NCBI GenBank assembly: GCA_025934385.1
Contig: JAICYE010000197.1
Coordinates: 1-5,312 of the forward strand
Origin: Acidimicrobiia bacterium
Lineage (GTDB): Bacteria; Actinomycetota; Acidimicrobiia; IMCC26256; BP-133
Length of the DNA stretch: 5,312 nt
Direction of reading: 5' to 3'
The notes below the pieces were generated by a model. That model was not told where the DNA came from and ran no database searches. It saw nothing but the letters and a program-made list of their open reading frames with translations. Shown here piece after piece: positions 1 through 5,312 of the stretch; the first letter of the stretch is position 1; each line of letters opens with the position of its first letter. The translations under genes were made by a program, and so were the position numbers.

Positions 1-260
1 GGAGTGCCCGCCGTTCCGCTGCCGGCCGGCGGCACTCCGGCGCTCGCCGCCGCGGCGCCGCTCGCCGTTCCGGCGCCGGCCGCCCCGGCGGCGCCCGGCG
101 CTCCCGCCGCACCGCCGCCGGCATCGGAAGCGGCACCGGCGACCGTGGCGATCGGGGACGGCCCGGTGGCGCTCCGGTGCACCCGGGTGCCGCAACCCGC
201 GCCCGCCGTCACGAGCAGGCACGCCAGCCCCGCTCCGGTCAATCGGCGCAGGTTGCTCAC
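1..260 (-). CDS. Secreted lipoprotein, N-terminal part; probable ABC-transporter substrate-binding protein (partial, C-terminus off the left edge)
   Basis: An open frame begins with GTG at 260-258 and continues without a stop to the window edge (86 complete codons). The start overlaps the TGA of the upstream gene as GTGA, and GGAGGA lies 8 nt before it at 274-269, which makes this start convincing. Residues 1-22 form a signal peptide: Arg5-Arg6, then a hydrophobic stretch (LTGAGLACLLVTAGAG), then Cys23. The lipobox is loose, with Gly at -3 where Leu is usual. The sequence after the cysteine, CGTRV, resembles the mature N-terminus of many actinobacterial branched-chain-amino-acid-type (periplasmic binding protein) ABC substrate-binding lipoproteins, which I recall beginning CGTRL. 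From about residue 32 onward the chain is almost only Ala, Gly, Ser, Pro and Thr, as expected for a flexible tether. The binding domain itself lies outside the window, so the transporter role is inferred; another kind of lipoprotein is possible. Confidence 0.72.
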   Translation of the reverse strand, partial: MSNLRRLTGAGLACLLVTAGAGCGTRVHRSATGPSPIATVAGAASDAGGGAAGAPGAAGAAGAGTASGAAAASAGVPPAGSGTAGT

Positions 261-1255
261 GACGATCGTCCTCCGCAGCCGAGTTGGCGGGCCTCGTTGT
301 CGTCGAGGACCGCCGCCCACTCCATGACGCCGAAACCGGAGGCGTTCTCCAGCCGCACCCGGGACAGGGCGTTGTTGTCGTAGCGGTTCGGGCCCGACAG
401 CGGCAGGGGCAGCGGGACGTGGCACTGCGTCTCGGCCTCGAGCGTCAAGCCCAGCGGATCGCCGTACCGCACCGTCGTGCGGTCGTACGTCGCGATCCCC
501 GGCGCCGGACGGAAATCCGCCGCCACCCGGGTCGTCGACCGCACCCCCGACTCGTCGGCCACGAGACCGATCCCGATCACCGTGTCGCCCCGGGGAAGGC
601 CGATGGCGTTGCAGAACAGGCGGCCGTCGTCGAGGCAGGACGCCGTCCAGAAGGCCCGGAAGTCACGGTGCTCGTGGCGGATCCCCCAGGAGTGGTCCCG
701 CACGAAGAGGCCGGCCGTCTCCCGCTCCCGGTCGCCGACCCGCAGCCGCCCCCGCCAGGTGCCGCCCTGCTCGTAGTGCTGCTGGTCGCCCATCTGCGGC
801 CCGGCCCGTTCGGCCCGCAGGCCCTCGACGACCGCGGCCAGTCCGGCGGCGAAGTCGGCCACCGGCAGGGTGCTCTCCAGCGTGAGGTCGGCGGCGACCA
901 CCGTCTCGCTCCCGGGGCCGGTGGCGAGGAAGCCGAGCGGGCCGGCTCCGGCCGCGGCCTTCCCGTCCAGCTGCAGCGTCCAGCGCCGCCACGGCTCGAC
1001 CGGCGTGACGCACAGCTCCGGCACCAGCGAGCCGGCCCGGTACGGCGAGGTGAACGTCGCCGACCCGAACGCCCCGTCGACGGCCACCGCCACCTGCGCC
1101 GCCTGCACGTCGGCGCCGGGCACCCGCTGCACGTGGGCCACGACGCCGGTCACGGTCGCCGTGTCCCAGCAGATGAAGAACAGGTTCTCCTGCCAGTTGC
1201 CCGGCAGGGGATGCGGCGGGCTGTGCAGCCGCTCGTCGTCGTCGTGCAGGGTCAC
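257..1255 (-). CDS. Lipocalin-like protein of the AttH/CrtC-type (DUF7064/DUF7065-like) group
   Basis: A 332-residue protein with no signal peptide or membrane segment, probably cytosolic. The GTG start at 1255 overlaps the upstream stop as GTGA and has AGGAGG at 1270-1265, 9 nt away. Recognisable blocks are PGNWQENLFFICWD (18-31), followed by a HVQR segment (41-44); HYEQGGTWRG (160-169); the signature RDHSWGIR (186-193); and FGVMEWA (308-314) near the C-terminus. Two halves, each starting with a conserved Trp/His-rich block and rich in alternating hydrophobic residues, fit the tandem beta-barrel layout of the AttH/carotenoid-1,2-hydratase-like lipocalins. Members of this broad fold bind hydrophobic ligands, and some catalyse hydration, isomerisation or cyclisation, but most of this branch is uncharacterised. 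Its place between a PEP-utilizing protein and a lipoprotein suggests handling of a hydrophobic pathway intermediate. The family call is from remembered motifs; the reaction is unknown. Confidence 0.85.
   Translation of the reverse strand: MTLHDDDERLHSPPHPLPGNWQENLFFICWDTATVTGVVAHVQRVPGADVQAAQVAVAVDGAFGSATFTSPYRAGSLVPELCVTPVEPWRRWTLQLDGKAAAGAGPLGFLATGPGSETVVAADLTLESTLPVADFAAGLAAVVEGLRAERAGPQMGDQQHYEQGGTWRGRLRVGDRERETAGLFVRDHSWGIRHEHRDFRAFWTASCLDDGRLFCNAIGLPRGDTVIGIGLVADESGVRSTTRVAADFRPAPGIATYDRTTVRYGDPLGLTLEAETQCHVPLPLPLSGPNRYDNNALSRVRLENASGFGVMEWAAVLDDNEARQLGCGGRSS
269..274 (-). promoter_or_regulatory. Ribosome binding site for the lipoprotein gene
   Basis: GGAGGA on the minus strand, within the final codons of the lipocalin-like gene, lies 8 nt before the GTG at 260. 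It is the main evidence, with the GTGA overlap and the signal peptide, that a further gene starts here and runs off the left edge. Confidence 0.72.
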
Positions 1256-2916
1256 GCCGCGCCGCCTCCTGCCGAGGTGGCCCTCGTCAGGATCTCGACC
1301 CGTCCGGCCGAACCGTCGACCCGCAGCCGGTCGCCGGTGCGGATCCGCCGGGTGCCGTCGCCGGTGCCGATCACGCAGGGGACGCCGAGCTCCCGGGCCA
1401 CGATGGCGCCGTGGCTGGCGGCCGCCCCGATGTCGATCACGAGGGCGTCGGCCAGCGAGAACAGCGGGGCCCAGCTCGGATCGGTGAAACGGCAGACGAG
1501 GACCTCGCCCGCCTCGAGGGGCTCGGCGTCGAACGGATCGACCACCACCCGGGCCGTGCCCTCCACCGCTCCGGGGGCGCCGGCCACGCCGGTGAGGACG
1601 TCGCCCGCCTCCCCGCCCAGGTCCTCCACCCGGACGGTCGGTTCGGGCACGCCGGTGAACGTCAGCGGCAGCTCGTAGCGGCGGTACTCCGCCCGGCGGT
1701 CCCGCCGGAACCGCACCAGGTCCATCACGTCGTCGGGCAGCGGCCGCAACAGCTCGTCGATCGTGAGGTAGAAGGCGTCGTCGACGTCGTCGAGCCGCCC
1801 CTCCTCCCGCAGTTTCCGGTCGATGGCCCGGGTGGCGGCCCGTCCGCCGTCGAGGCCCATGAGGAAGGCAGCCTTCCCGACCTCGGTGGTCCGCACCGAG
1901 CGGGCCGCCGCCGTGCACAGCAGCCCCACCGACGCCTGCTTGCTGCGGGGGAGCGCCGCCCGCAGCTCCGCCATGGCTTCCCGGCGGGCGGCCACGGTCG
2001 CCGCCTCCCGCTGCCGGGGCCGCTGGTCGGCCGGCCGGGCGGCCATCGCCTGGGCCAGGGGCAGCACGGCCGAGGGGTCCTCCCGCCAGGAGGCGCCGGC
2101 CACGTTGCCCTCCAGCGGGCCGTGGAAGCCGTGGCGGCGGATGAAGCAATCCTGGGGGACACCCCCGGGCCCCCGGGCGTCCAGCGGCAACTGCCCGGCG
2201 CCGACCAGCCACAGGTCGTCGGCCACGTCGGTCTCGGTCACGCCGCCGAGCCCGGCCAGCAGCCGGACGACGAGGTCGGGGCGGCCGGCCCCCTCGGCCA
2301 GCTTCGTCAGCTGGGCATGGAACGACATCAGCACGAACCGGGCCCGGACGTGGGCCCGGAACGCCTCCCGGAACCGGGCCGCCGACTCCTCGAGCAGTCG
2401 GCGGGGGTCGTCGAGGCTGCCGCTCCGTCCGGATCGGGCGCCGTCGTGCACCGACCGTTCCCACCACGTCCGTTGCTCGGCGGCCGAGCGGCGGACCTGC
2501 CGGCCGGCCAGGGCCATGCCGGCCGGGGCCCGGGCGATCACCTTGAGCGTCGTCTGCGGGTTCTTCGGCACCGGCGGCAGCCCTTCCCGCACCTTCCCGC
2601 AGACGTCGCGCTCGAAGTCGTCGGCGGTCATCCCGGGGATGGGGTCGAACAGGCTGCGGAGCCGGTCGAGGTTCATGGCCGGGCGGCCGTAGAAGTAGGA
2701 GACCAGCAGCTCGTTGGGGTCGGCCGGGACGCCGAGGTCGGCCTTCGGCAGCAGGCCGAAGTCGTAGTAGGCCAGCCGGGCGCCGGCCTCCATGTTGGGG
2801 CCCCAGAAGCTCCAGCACATCGGCGACAGCACGTCGGGCATCGCTTCGCCGATGTTGGCCGTCGTCCAGTAGCGCGTCGGTTGCGACGGGCCGTTGGTCG
2901 GATCGTGCAGGTCCAT
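1252..2916 (-). CDS. PEP-utilizing / rifampin-phosphotransferase-like protein lacking the ATP-grasp domain
   Basis: A 554-residue protein resembling the substrate-binding and swivelling-histidine parts of rifampin phosphotransferase and PEP synthase. It opens with WTTANIGEAMPDVLSPM (17-33), the motif that begins the substrate-binding domain in those enzymes. A mostly helical middle follows, with GFHGPLEGNVAGASWREDP (263-281), matching their GHRGPxE...WxEDP block, and AFYLTIDEL (381-389). The C-terminal mobile domain (about 440-545) carries SHGAIVAREL (501-510), with His502 as the expected phospho-carrier, then GVPCVIGTG. Full-length relatives are about 800-870 residues because an ATP-grasp domain of about 300 residues precedes these parts; it is absent here. 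The upstream frame is occupied by the amidohydrolase, so this is not a mis-called start. The ATG at 2916 has a GGGGGG tract 4 nt upstream and starts 33 bp after the amidohydrolase stop. Either a separate ATP-binding partner phosphorylates it, or it has lost dikinase chemistry. The substrate is unknown. Confidence 0.9.
   Translation of the reverse strand: MDLHDPTNGPSQPTRYWTTANIGEAMPDVLSPMCWSFWGPNMEAGARLAYYDFGLLPKADLGVPADPNELLVSYFYGRPAMNLDRLRSLFDPIPGMTADDFERDVCGKVREGLPPVPKNPQTTLKVIARAPAGMALAGRQVRRSAAEQRTWWERSVHDGARSGRSGSLDDPRRLLEESAARFREAFRAHVRARFVLMSFHAQLTKLAEGAGRPDLVVRLLAGLGGVTETDVADDLWLVGAGQLPLDARGPGGVPQDCFIRRHGFHGPLEGNVAGASWREDPSAVLPLAQAMAARPADQRPRQREAATVAARREAMAELRAALPRSKQASVGLLCTAAARSVRTTEVGKAAFLMGLDGGRAATRAIDRKLREEGRLDDVDDAFYLTIDELLRPLPDDVMDLVRFRRDRRAEYRRYELPLTFTGVPEPTVRVEDLGGEAGDVLTGVAGAPGAVEGTARVVVDPFDAEPLEAGEVLVCRFTDPSWAPLFSLADALVIDIGAAASHGAIVARELGVPCVIGTGDGTRRIRTGDRLRVDGSAGRVEILTRATSAGGGAA
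1265..1270 (-). promoter_or_regulatory. Ribosome binding site for the lipocalin-like gene
   Basis: AGGAGG on the minus strand, inside the last codons of the PEP-utilizing gene, lies 9 nt before the GTG at 1255. It supports starting the gene at the GTGA overlap even though the reading frame stays open for thousands of bases further upstream. Confidence 0.75.
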
Positions 2917-2949
2917 CGATCCCCCCGAAGCCGATGGCCGGCTTGCTCC

Positions 2950-4146
2950 CTAGATGGCCTTCTCGATACGGAACAGTTTGGCGGCGTTGCCGGCCACGAT
3001 GTCGGCGGCGACGCCTGAGTCGAGGTGGGCGGTCATGGCGGCGGCGTCCTCGTGGCAGGTCGGCCACATCGTGTCGGTGTGCGGGTAGTCGGTCTCGTAG
3101 AGCACCCGGTCGGCACCGAGCCGGTCGAGGAGTTCGAGGCCGACGGGATCCCGGAAGAACGCCACCCACACGTTGCGGGCGAAGTACCAGCTCGGCGGGT
3201 GGGGCATCGCCGCCCGGTCGATCCCGGTGAAGCCCTCGCCGCTCATCTCCTCGTAGACGAAGTCGGCCCGGGACAGCACGTAGGGGATCCAGCCCAGCTG
3301 CGACTCGGCCAGACAGGTCTCGAGGGCCGGGAAGCGGGCGAAGACGCCGGAGAACAGCAGGTCGGTCAGCGTGTACCCGGCGTTGAAGGAGGCCATCACG
3401 TTGGGGACGGCGGCCGGGGCGTCCTTGGCCAGCATGGGGAAGCCGCCCGTCCCGATGTGGAGCGAGACGACCATCTCGCTGGCGGCGCAGACGTCGAAGA
3501 ACGGGTCCCAGGCCCGGGAGTGGATCGACGGCAGGCCGATCACGTGGGGCGCCTCGGGGAACGAGATCGAGCGGAAGTCGAGGCCGGCCAGCCGCTTCGC
3601 CTCCTCCACGGCCAGCTCGACGTCCCATAGGGGGACGATGCCCATCGGCACGAGGCGGCCGGCCGAGCCGGCGCACCACTCCTCGATCACGAAGTCGTTC
3701 CAGGCCCGGATGCAGGCCAGGCCCAGCTCCTTGTCGGGCCCGGACGAGAACTGCTGGCCGGCGAACCGCACGAACATGTTGGGGTAGCAGACGGAGGCGG
3801 CGATGCCGGCCGTGTCCATGTCGGCCAGGCGGGCGGCCGGGTCGTAACAGCCCTTGCGGATGTCGTCGAAGGTGACCGGGGTGACGTCGATCTCGTTGCG
3901 GGGCAGCCCGGCGGCGGCGGCGATCCGCAGGATCGGCACCAGCCGGCCGTCGTAGTTCCAGACGTCGGCCCAGCTGCCGTCGCCGGTCTCGACGAACGTG
4001 AGGTCGCCGGCCCCGAGGTCGCACCGACCCTGCAGCCGTTCCACCCGGGGGCCCCGATCCCGCAGCCGGGCCGGGAGGCGGGTCTCCCAGACGTGGGCCG
4101 GCTCCTGGATGTGGTCGTCGGGCGACACCAGCCGGGGGATCGTCAT
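2950..4146 (-). CDS. Amidohydrolase-2 family metal-dependent TIM-barrel hydrolase/decarboxylase
   Basis: A 398-residue cytosolic protein of the amidohydrolase-2 family (relatives of aminocarboxymuconate-semialdehyde decarboxylase and 2,3-dihydroxybenzoate-type decarboxylases). Metal-site signatures are visible: DDHIQEPAHVW (10-20), the family's D-x-H-x-x-E-P opening; a barrel histidine in SLHIGTGG (228-235); and ETDYPHTDTMWP (351-362), with Asp353 as the expected catalytic/metal residue. The C-terminal GNAAKLFR (386-393) is the usual closing motif. I chose the ATG at 4146 because GGAGGG (4156-4151) sits 4 nt upstream. In-frame starts at 4170 (ATG) and 4179 (TTG) add only a short non-conserved extension and lack a Shine-Dalgarno sequence, though 4170 would suit leaderless translation from the proposed promoter. 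Family members hydrolyse or non-oxidatively decarboxylate small cyclic or aromatic acids. Next to a P450, a step in degradation or tailoring of a hydrophobic compound is a reasonable inference, but the substrate is not determined. Confidence 0.93.
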   Translation of the reverse strand: MTIPRLVSPDDHIQEPAHVWETRLPARLRDRGPRVERLQGRCDLGAGDLTFVETGDGSWADVWNYDGRLVPILRIAAAAGLPRNEIDVTPVTFDDIRKGCYDPAARLADMDTAGIAASVCYPNMFVRFAGQQFSSGPDKELGLACIRAWNDFVIEEWCAGSAGRLVPMGIVPLWDVELAVEEAKRLAGLDFRSISFPEAPHVIGLPSIHSRAWDPFFDVCAASEMVVSLHIGTGGFPMLAKDAPAAVPNVMASFNAGYTLTDLLFSGVFARFPALETCLAESQLGWIPYVLSRADFVYEEMSGEGFTGIDRAAMPHPPSWYFARNVWVAFFRDPVGLELLDRLGADRVLYETDYPHTDTMWPTCHEDAAAMTAHLDSGVAADIVAGNAAKLFRIEKAI

Positions 4147-4150
4147 GGTT

Positions 4151-4156
4151 CCCTCC
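4151..4156 (-). promoter_or_regulatory. Ribosome binding site deciding the amidohydrolase start
   Basis: GGAGGG on the minus strand ends 4 nt before the ATG at 4146. The alternative in-frame starts at 4170 and 4179 have no comparable purine-rich tract, so this site favours the shorter 398-residue protein. Confidence 0.7.
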
Positions 4157-4162
4157 GTCGTG

Positions 4163-4188
4163 TCTGACATTTCATGCAAGATGTCAGA
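4163..4188. promoter_or_regulatory. Perfect 8+8 bp inverted repeat, candidate repressor operator
   Basis: TCTGACAT (4163-4170) and ATGTCAGA (4181-4188) are perfect inverted repeats separated by 10 bp, a 26-bp dyad in the only sizeable intergenic gap. It overlaps the proposed -10 element and start point for the amidohydrolase. The size and placement are typical of operators for dimeric repressors such as TetR- or GntR-family proteins. The arms are only 50% GC in a very GC-rich region, and no T-tract follows on the minus strand, so a terminator is unlikely. The cognate regulator is not in the window. Confidence 0.5.
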
Positions 4189-4207
4189 GTCGTGGCCTAA
4201 AAGTCAA
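4178..4207 (-). promoter_or_regulatory. Possible sigma70-type promoter for the amidohydrolase operon
   Basis: On the minus strand TTGACT (4207-4202) is followed after 18 bp by CATCTT (4183-4178), which keeps the A and final T most conserved in actinobacterial -10 boxes. Transcription would start near 4171, giving a leader of about 25 nt before the ATG at 4146, or an essentially leaderless message for the ATG at 4170. The surrounding gap is visibly more AT-rich than the flanking genes. The -10 match is modest, so this is a candidate only. Confidence 0.35.
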
Positions 4208-4215
4208 GATGGGTG

Positions 4216-5312
4216 TCAAGGTTGCAGGCGGTAGCGGACGGGCATCCGCCGGGGGCCCCCGACGAACGTCGCCCGGATCTGCTCCTCGGGCCCGTCCCGT
4301 TCGATCGACGCCAGGCGGGGGAGCAGCTCGCTGAAGAAGGCGGTGAGCTCGAGGCGGGCGAGATGGGCGCCGAGGCAGTGGTGGACGCCGCAGCCGAACC
4401 CGAGAGGGCGCTCGGCGCCCGCCCGGGTGACGTCGAACCGGAACGGCTCGTCGAAGACCTCGTCGTCCCGGTTGGCCGACGGGTACGAGAGGAGGAGGGC
4501 GTCGCCCGGTTCGATGGTGACGCCGCCGAGTTCGGCCGGCCCGGTGGCGTGGCGCATGAAGTGCCGGACGGGGCTGACCCAGCGGACGACCTCGTCGACG
4601 GCCGGGGCGATGAGAGCCGGGTCGCTCTGCAGCCGGGCCAGCTGGTCGGGATGGTCGATCAGCGCCCCGAGGCCGCCGGCCAGGCTGGCGCTGGTCGTGT
4701 CGTGCCCGGCGGTGGCGATCAGCACGAAGTAGCTGAGCATGGCCGTGTCGGAGAGCGGCCGGCCGTCGATGTCGGCGTTGGCGATGACGCTGGCCAGATC
4801 GCCGGTCGGGGCGGCCCGGCGGTCGGCGGCCAGCTTCATGAAGTACCGGTAGAAGTCCTTGATGACGGCGGCCAGGTCGGTCTCGGTGCCGGGCCGGCGC
4901 AGCGCCGGGTCGCCGGAGCCGAACAGCTCCTGGGTGAGGCGGAGCATCCTCGGCTCGTCCTCCTGCGGAAGGCCGAGGATCGAGAGGATCACCCGCAGCG
5001 GGTAGTGGAGGGCGACGTCGGCCACGAAGTCGCACCGGCCGTCGACGTCGGCGGCCATGCGGTCGACGGCCTCCCGGGCGAGTCCTGCCGCCTGGGCCTC
5101 CAGCGACCGCACCGACGACGGCTTGAACCACGTCGCCGTGACGGCCCGGTGCTGACGGTGCTCGTCACCGTCCAGGTGGATGAGCGTGCGCATGGCCGCG
5201 CCCTGGCGGGCCTGGGCTTCGTACTGCCGGTCGGTGGCCAGCACGGAGCGGTCGGTGTTCGGGAACAGCTCCGGGTGTCGCTCGATCCAGTGGACGTCGG
5301 CGTGGCGGGTCA
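4216..5312 (-). CDS. Cytochrome P450 monooxygenase (partial, N-terminus off the right edge)
   Basis: The visible 364 residues cover most of a soluble bacterial class I P450 of about 400 residues. The frame is open to the edge, and the first residues (TRHADVHWIERHPELFPN) already match the P450 N-terminal region, so the GTG at 5244 is an internal codon, not the start. Counting from the first visible codon: the C-helix H-x-x-x-R at about 51-55 (HRQHR); the I-helix oxygen-activation motif AGHDTT at 201-206; the K-helix ExxR at 240-243 (EVVR); and the haem loop FGCGVHHCLG at 305-314, with Cys312 as the iron ligand. All key residues are present, so the enzyme looks functional. It would hydroxylate or otherwise oxidise a substrate using electrons from a ferredoxin/reductase; none is encoded in the window. 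The stop is 69 bp before the amidohydrolase start, so the two may be co-transcribed or separated by the promoter in that gap. The CYP family cannot be fixed by eye. Confidence 0.97.
   Translation of the reverse strand, partial: TRHADVHWIERHPELFPNTDRSVLATDRQYEAQARQGAAMRTLIHLDGDEHRQHRAVTATWFKPSSVRSLEAQAAGLAREAVDRMAADVDGRCDFVADVALHYPLRVILSILGLPQEDEPRMLRLTQELFGSGDPALRRPGTETDLAAVIKDFYRYFMKLAADRRAAPTGDLASVIANADIDGRPLSDTAMLSYFVLIATAGHDTTSASLAGGLGALIDHPDQLARLQSDPALIAPAVDEVVRWVSPVRHFMRHATGPAELGGVTIEPGDALLLSYPSANRDDEVFDEPFRFDVTRAGAERPLGFGCGVHHCLGAHLARLELTAFFSELLPRLASIERDGPEEQIRATFVGGPRRMPVRYRLQP

Noticed and set aside
1..38. Inverted repeat GGAGTGCC (1-8) / GGCACTCC (31-38) with a GC palindrome inside
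   Set aside because: It lies within the repetitive Gly/Ala/Pro linker codons of the lipoprotein gene, where such chance symmetry is expected, and has no T-tract for a terminator.
4..327. Plus-strand open frame rich in Ala and Pro
   Set aside because: It is the antisense of the Ala/Gly linker of the lipoprotein gene and crosses the end of the lipocalin-like gene; no ribosome binding site or domain supports it.
1411..3018. Long plus-strand open frame (535 codons)
   Set aside because: It is antisense to the PEP-utilizing gene, which has clear family motifs, and its translation is low-complexity and unrecognisable. Long antisense frames are expected at this GC content.
257..4024. A minus-strand frame open for 1255 codons across three genes
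   Set aside because: Only the last 332 codons (from the GTG at 1255) are a real gene. The upstream part is an Arg/Pro/Gly-rich read-through of the GC-rich wrong frame of the PEP-utilizing and amidohydrolase genes, with no recognisable motifs. It is not a fusion protein.
4184..5131. 315-codon minus-strand frame overlapping the P450
   Set aside because: It is a shifted frame of the P450 gene, with an Arg/Pro-rich translation and no P450 or other motifs.
4216..5244. GTG at 5244 as the start of the P450
   Set aside because: The frame continues upstream to the window edge with residues typical of the P450 N-terminal region, so the true start lies beyond position 5312.

Overview
The window is very GC-rich, with G/C-rich third codon positions, GTG start codons and purine-rich ribosome binding sites. 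With genes related to actinobacterial lipid- or terpenoid-type catabolism, this points to a high-GC actinomycete. Acidimicrobiia-like or mycobacterium-like bacteria are plausible, but the lineage is inferred, not demonstrated.

All five genes I support lie on the minus strand, so the window reads from right to left: (1) a cytochrome P450 whose N-terminus runs off the right edge (5312 to 4216); (2) a 69-bp gap containing an 8+8 bp inverted repeat over a possible promoter; (3) an amidohydrolase-2 family TIM-barrel hydrolase (4146 to 2950); (4) a rifampin-phosphotransferase/PEP-synthase-like protein without the N-terminal ATP-grasp domain (2916 to 1252); (5) a lipocalin-like protein of the AttH/CrtC-type (DUF7064/DUF7065-like) group (1255 to 257); and (6) the start of a secreted lipoprotein with an Ala/Gly-rich linker (260 off the left edge), probably an ABC-transporter substrate-binding protein. 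The last three genes are tightly linked: 33 bp separates the hydrolase from the PEP-utilizing protein, and each of the next two junctions is a 4-bp GTGA stop/start overlap with a clear Shine-Dalgarno sequence upstream.

The likely sense of the cassette is uptake and processing of a hydrophobic organic compound. The lipoprotein would capture or import it, the P450 would oxidise it, the metal-dependent hydrolase would cleave or decarboxylate an intermediate, and the lipocalin-like protein would bind or isomerise a hydrophobic intermediate. The PEP-utilizing protein would transfer phosphate through its swivelling histidine domain, with an ATP-binding partner that is not in this window. The substrate cannot be read from the sequence. 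No RNA genes, mobile elements, CRISPR arrays or terminators were seen, and no gene-free stretch is longer than about 70 bp.
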